Below, in pieces: positions 13,322 through 13,924 of a stretch of 13,924 bases of DNA. The notes beneath the pieces are model-generated. The model had not been told where the DNA came from, searched no databases, and saw nothing but the letters and a program-made list of their open reading frames with translations. This stretch comes from Spirochaetota bacterium. GTDB lineage: Bacteria; Spirochaetota; Spirochaetia; Treponematales; UBA12059. The stretch is from positions 1 through 13,924 of the forward strand of contig JAKLIU010000022.1 of the NCBI GenBank assembly GCA_022709445.1. Reading direction: 5' to 3'. The position numbers and the translations under genes were made by a program. How positions within the stretch are numbered: position 1 is the first letter of the stretch; every line of letters starts with the position of its first letter.

Positions 13322-13924
13322 GACCTTCTCCCCAGGAGCTTGAACAGGAAAGCGGCGAGCGCGATCACCGCCATGAATTCCAGCCGTCCCATCCACATGA
13401 CGGCTATGTAGACGAGCTTGAGGAACGCGGGCATTGCCGGCGTGGCCACGCCTATGCTGAGCCCCACGTTGCCGGTCACCGAGGCCGCCTCGAAGAGCGA
13501 GTCCAGGAAGGGGTAGCCGGCGGCCACGTTGGCCAGGCTCGCCAGGAGGAAGGTGAAGGCGTAGAGGACCATGATCATGAGCGCGTTCCTGAGCACCGCG
13601 TCGTCCAGTATGCGGCGGCCGTGGTAGCGGTAGGGCTGCTCGATCACCGCGCTCGCCGGGGCCAGCATGCGCCGGGCTTCCCGCGCCAGGGCCTTGGCCG
13701 CCAGCCCCACGCGCAGGCCCTTCATGCCGCCGGCCGTGGAGCAGGCCGAGCCGCCGATCAGCATGACGGCGATCATGGCCAGCAGGGCCGTGTCGCCCCA
13801 CTCCAGGGCGAACTGCCGGGCGTACACGTTCATGAGGCCGGTGGTCGTGTGGCCGGAGAGCAGGAGGTAGAAACCCTTGCGGAAGAGCGAGGACACGCCG
13901 GGGTAGACCCGCTCCGCGAGGAGG
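13318..13924 (-). CDS. trkH: TrkH-type potassium channel subunit, C-terminal part
   Basis: The last 201 residues of a Trk/Ktr channel subunit; the 5' end is outside the window and the frame is open to base 13924. Visible are the third pore segment with MLIGGSACSTAGGMKGLRV and the fourth with FEAASVTGNVGLSIGVATP, plus the last membrane helix ending at LLGRRS. TrkH carries K+ across the inner membrane together with a TrkA ring, which is not in this window. In the third loop the residue in the usual filter-glycine place (GGSxGSTxGG) reads Cys, which may be a lineage trait. The stop overlaps the start of the OB-fold gene (TTGA). The locus downstream holds kdpE and kdpD, so K+ sensing and uptake are placed together. 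Confidence 0.92.
   Translation of the reverse strand, partial: LLAERVYPGVSSLFRKGFYLLLSGHTTTGLMNVYARQFALEWGDTALLAMIAVMLIGGSACSTAGGMKGLRVGLAAKALAREARRMLAPASAVIEQPYRYHGRRILDDAVLRNALMIMVLYAFTFLLASLANVAAGYPFLDSLFEAASVTGNVGLSIGVATPAMPAFLKLVYIAVMWMGRLEFMAVIALAAFLFKLLGRRS

Overview
This is a GC-rich bacterial window, dense in genes, with strong Shine-Dalgarno sites and sigma70-like promoters (TTGACG/TTGACA/TTGCCA at 17 bp from TATGTT/TAGGCT/TACACT). The gene content points to an anaerobe: pyruvate:ferredoxin oxidoreductase, a FemAB-type transferase, a ZupT of clostridial/spirochaetal flavour, a lipoprotein with a relaxed lipobox, and a LuxR regulator with a helical linker. My best guess is Spirochaetota, but this is inference from protein flavour only. 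No tRNA, rRNA, CRISPR array, transposase or phage gene was seen.

Layout. 1-1053: 3' end of nifJ (+), closed by a hairpin and a rho-independent terminator. 1054-1533: long intergenic/leader region with a good promoter, a dyad over its -35 box, a ladder of hairpins and a five-codon mini-ORF. 1534-2241: free-standing B3/4 (PheT-like editing) domain protein (+). 2190-2621: GNAT lacking a convincing N-terminus (+). 2597-4007: rnk-femAB pair (-), 3' end overlapping the GNAT. 4157-5014 (-) and 5105-6685 (+): divergent LuxR-type regulator and M81 (MlrC-like) lipoprotein metallopeptidase; both have a -10 box exactly 6 nt from the ATG, as expected for leaderless mRNAs. 6683-6785: three back-to-back hairpins fill the gap before a convergent OsmC gene (6785-7183, -). 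7412-8218: zupT (+).

8237-13924 is one minus-strand potassium-homeostasis locus, read trkH (partial) > signal-peptide/OB-fold-like protein > kdpE > KdpA-like protein > kdpD. There is no kdpB, kdpC or canonical kdpA in the window. The KdpA-like protein keeps the KdpA scaffold, but all four ion-filter segments are replaced or deleted, and it carries a tandem HAVTA pentapeptide insert. It has an excellent ribosome site and sits 7 bp from kdpD. I infer a KdpA-derived, non-conducting protein kept with an orphan KdpDE pair beside a Trk channel, perhaps as a sensory accessory; this is the most interesting item here.

Two genes of this locus are disrupted: kdpD has an out-of-frame deletion removing the DxGxG ATP-binding box, and the OB-fold gene has a one-base frameshift in a C5 run. 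Either the locus is decaying or the assembly carries errors. Both should be settled from reads before any model is built.
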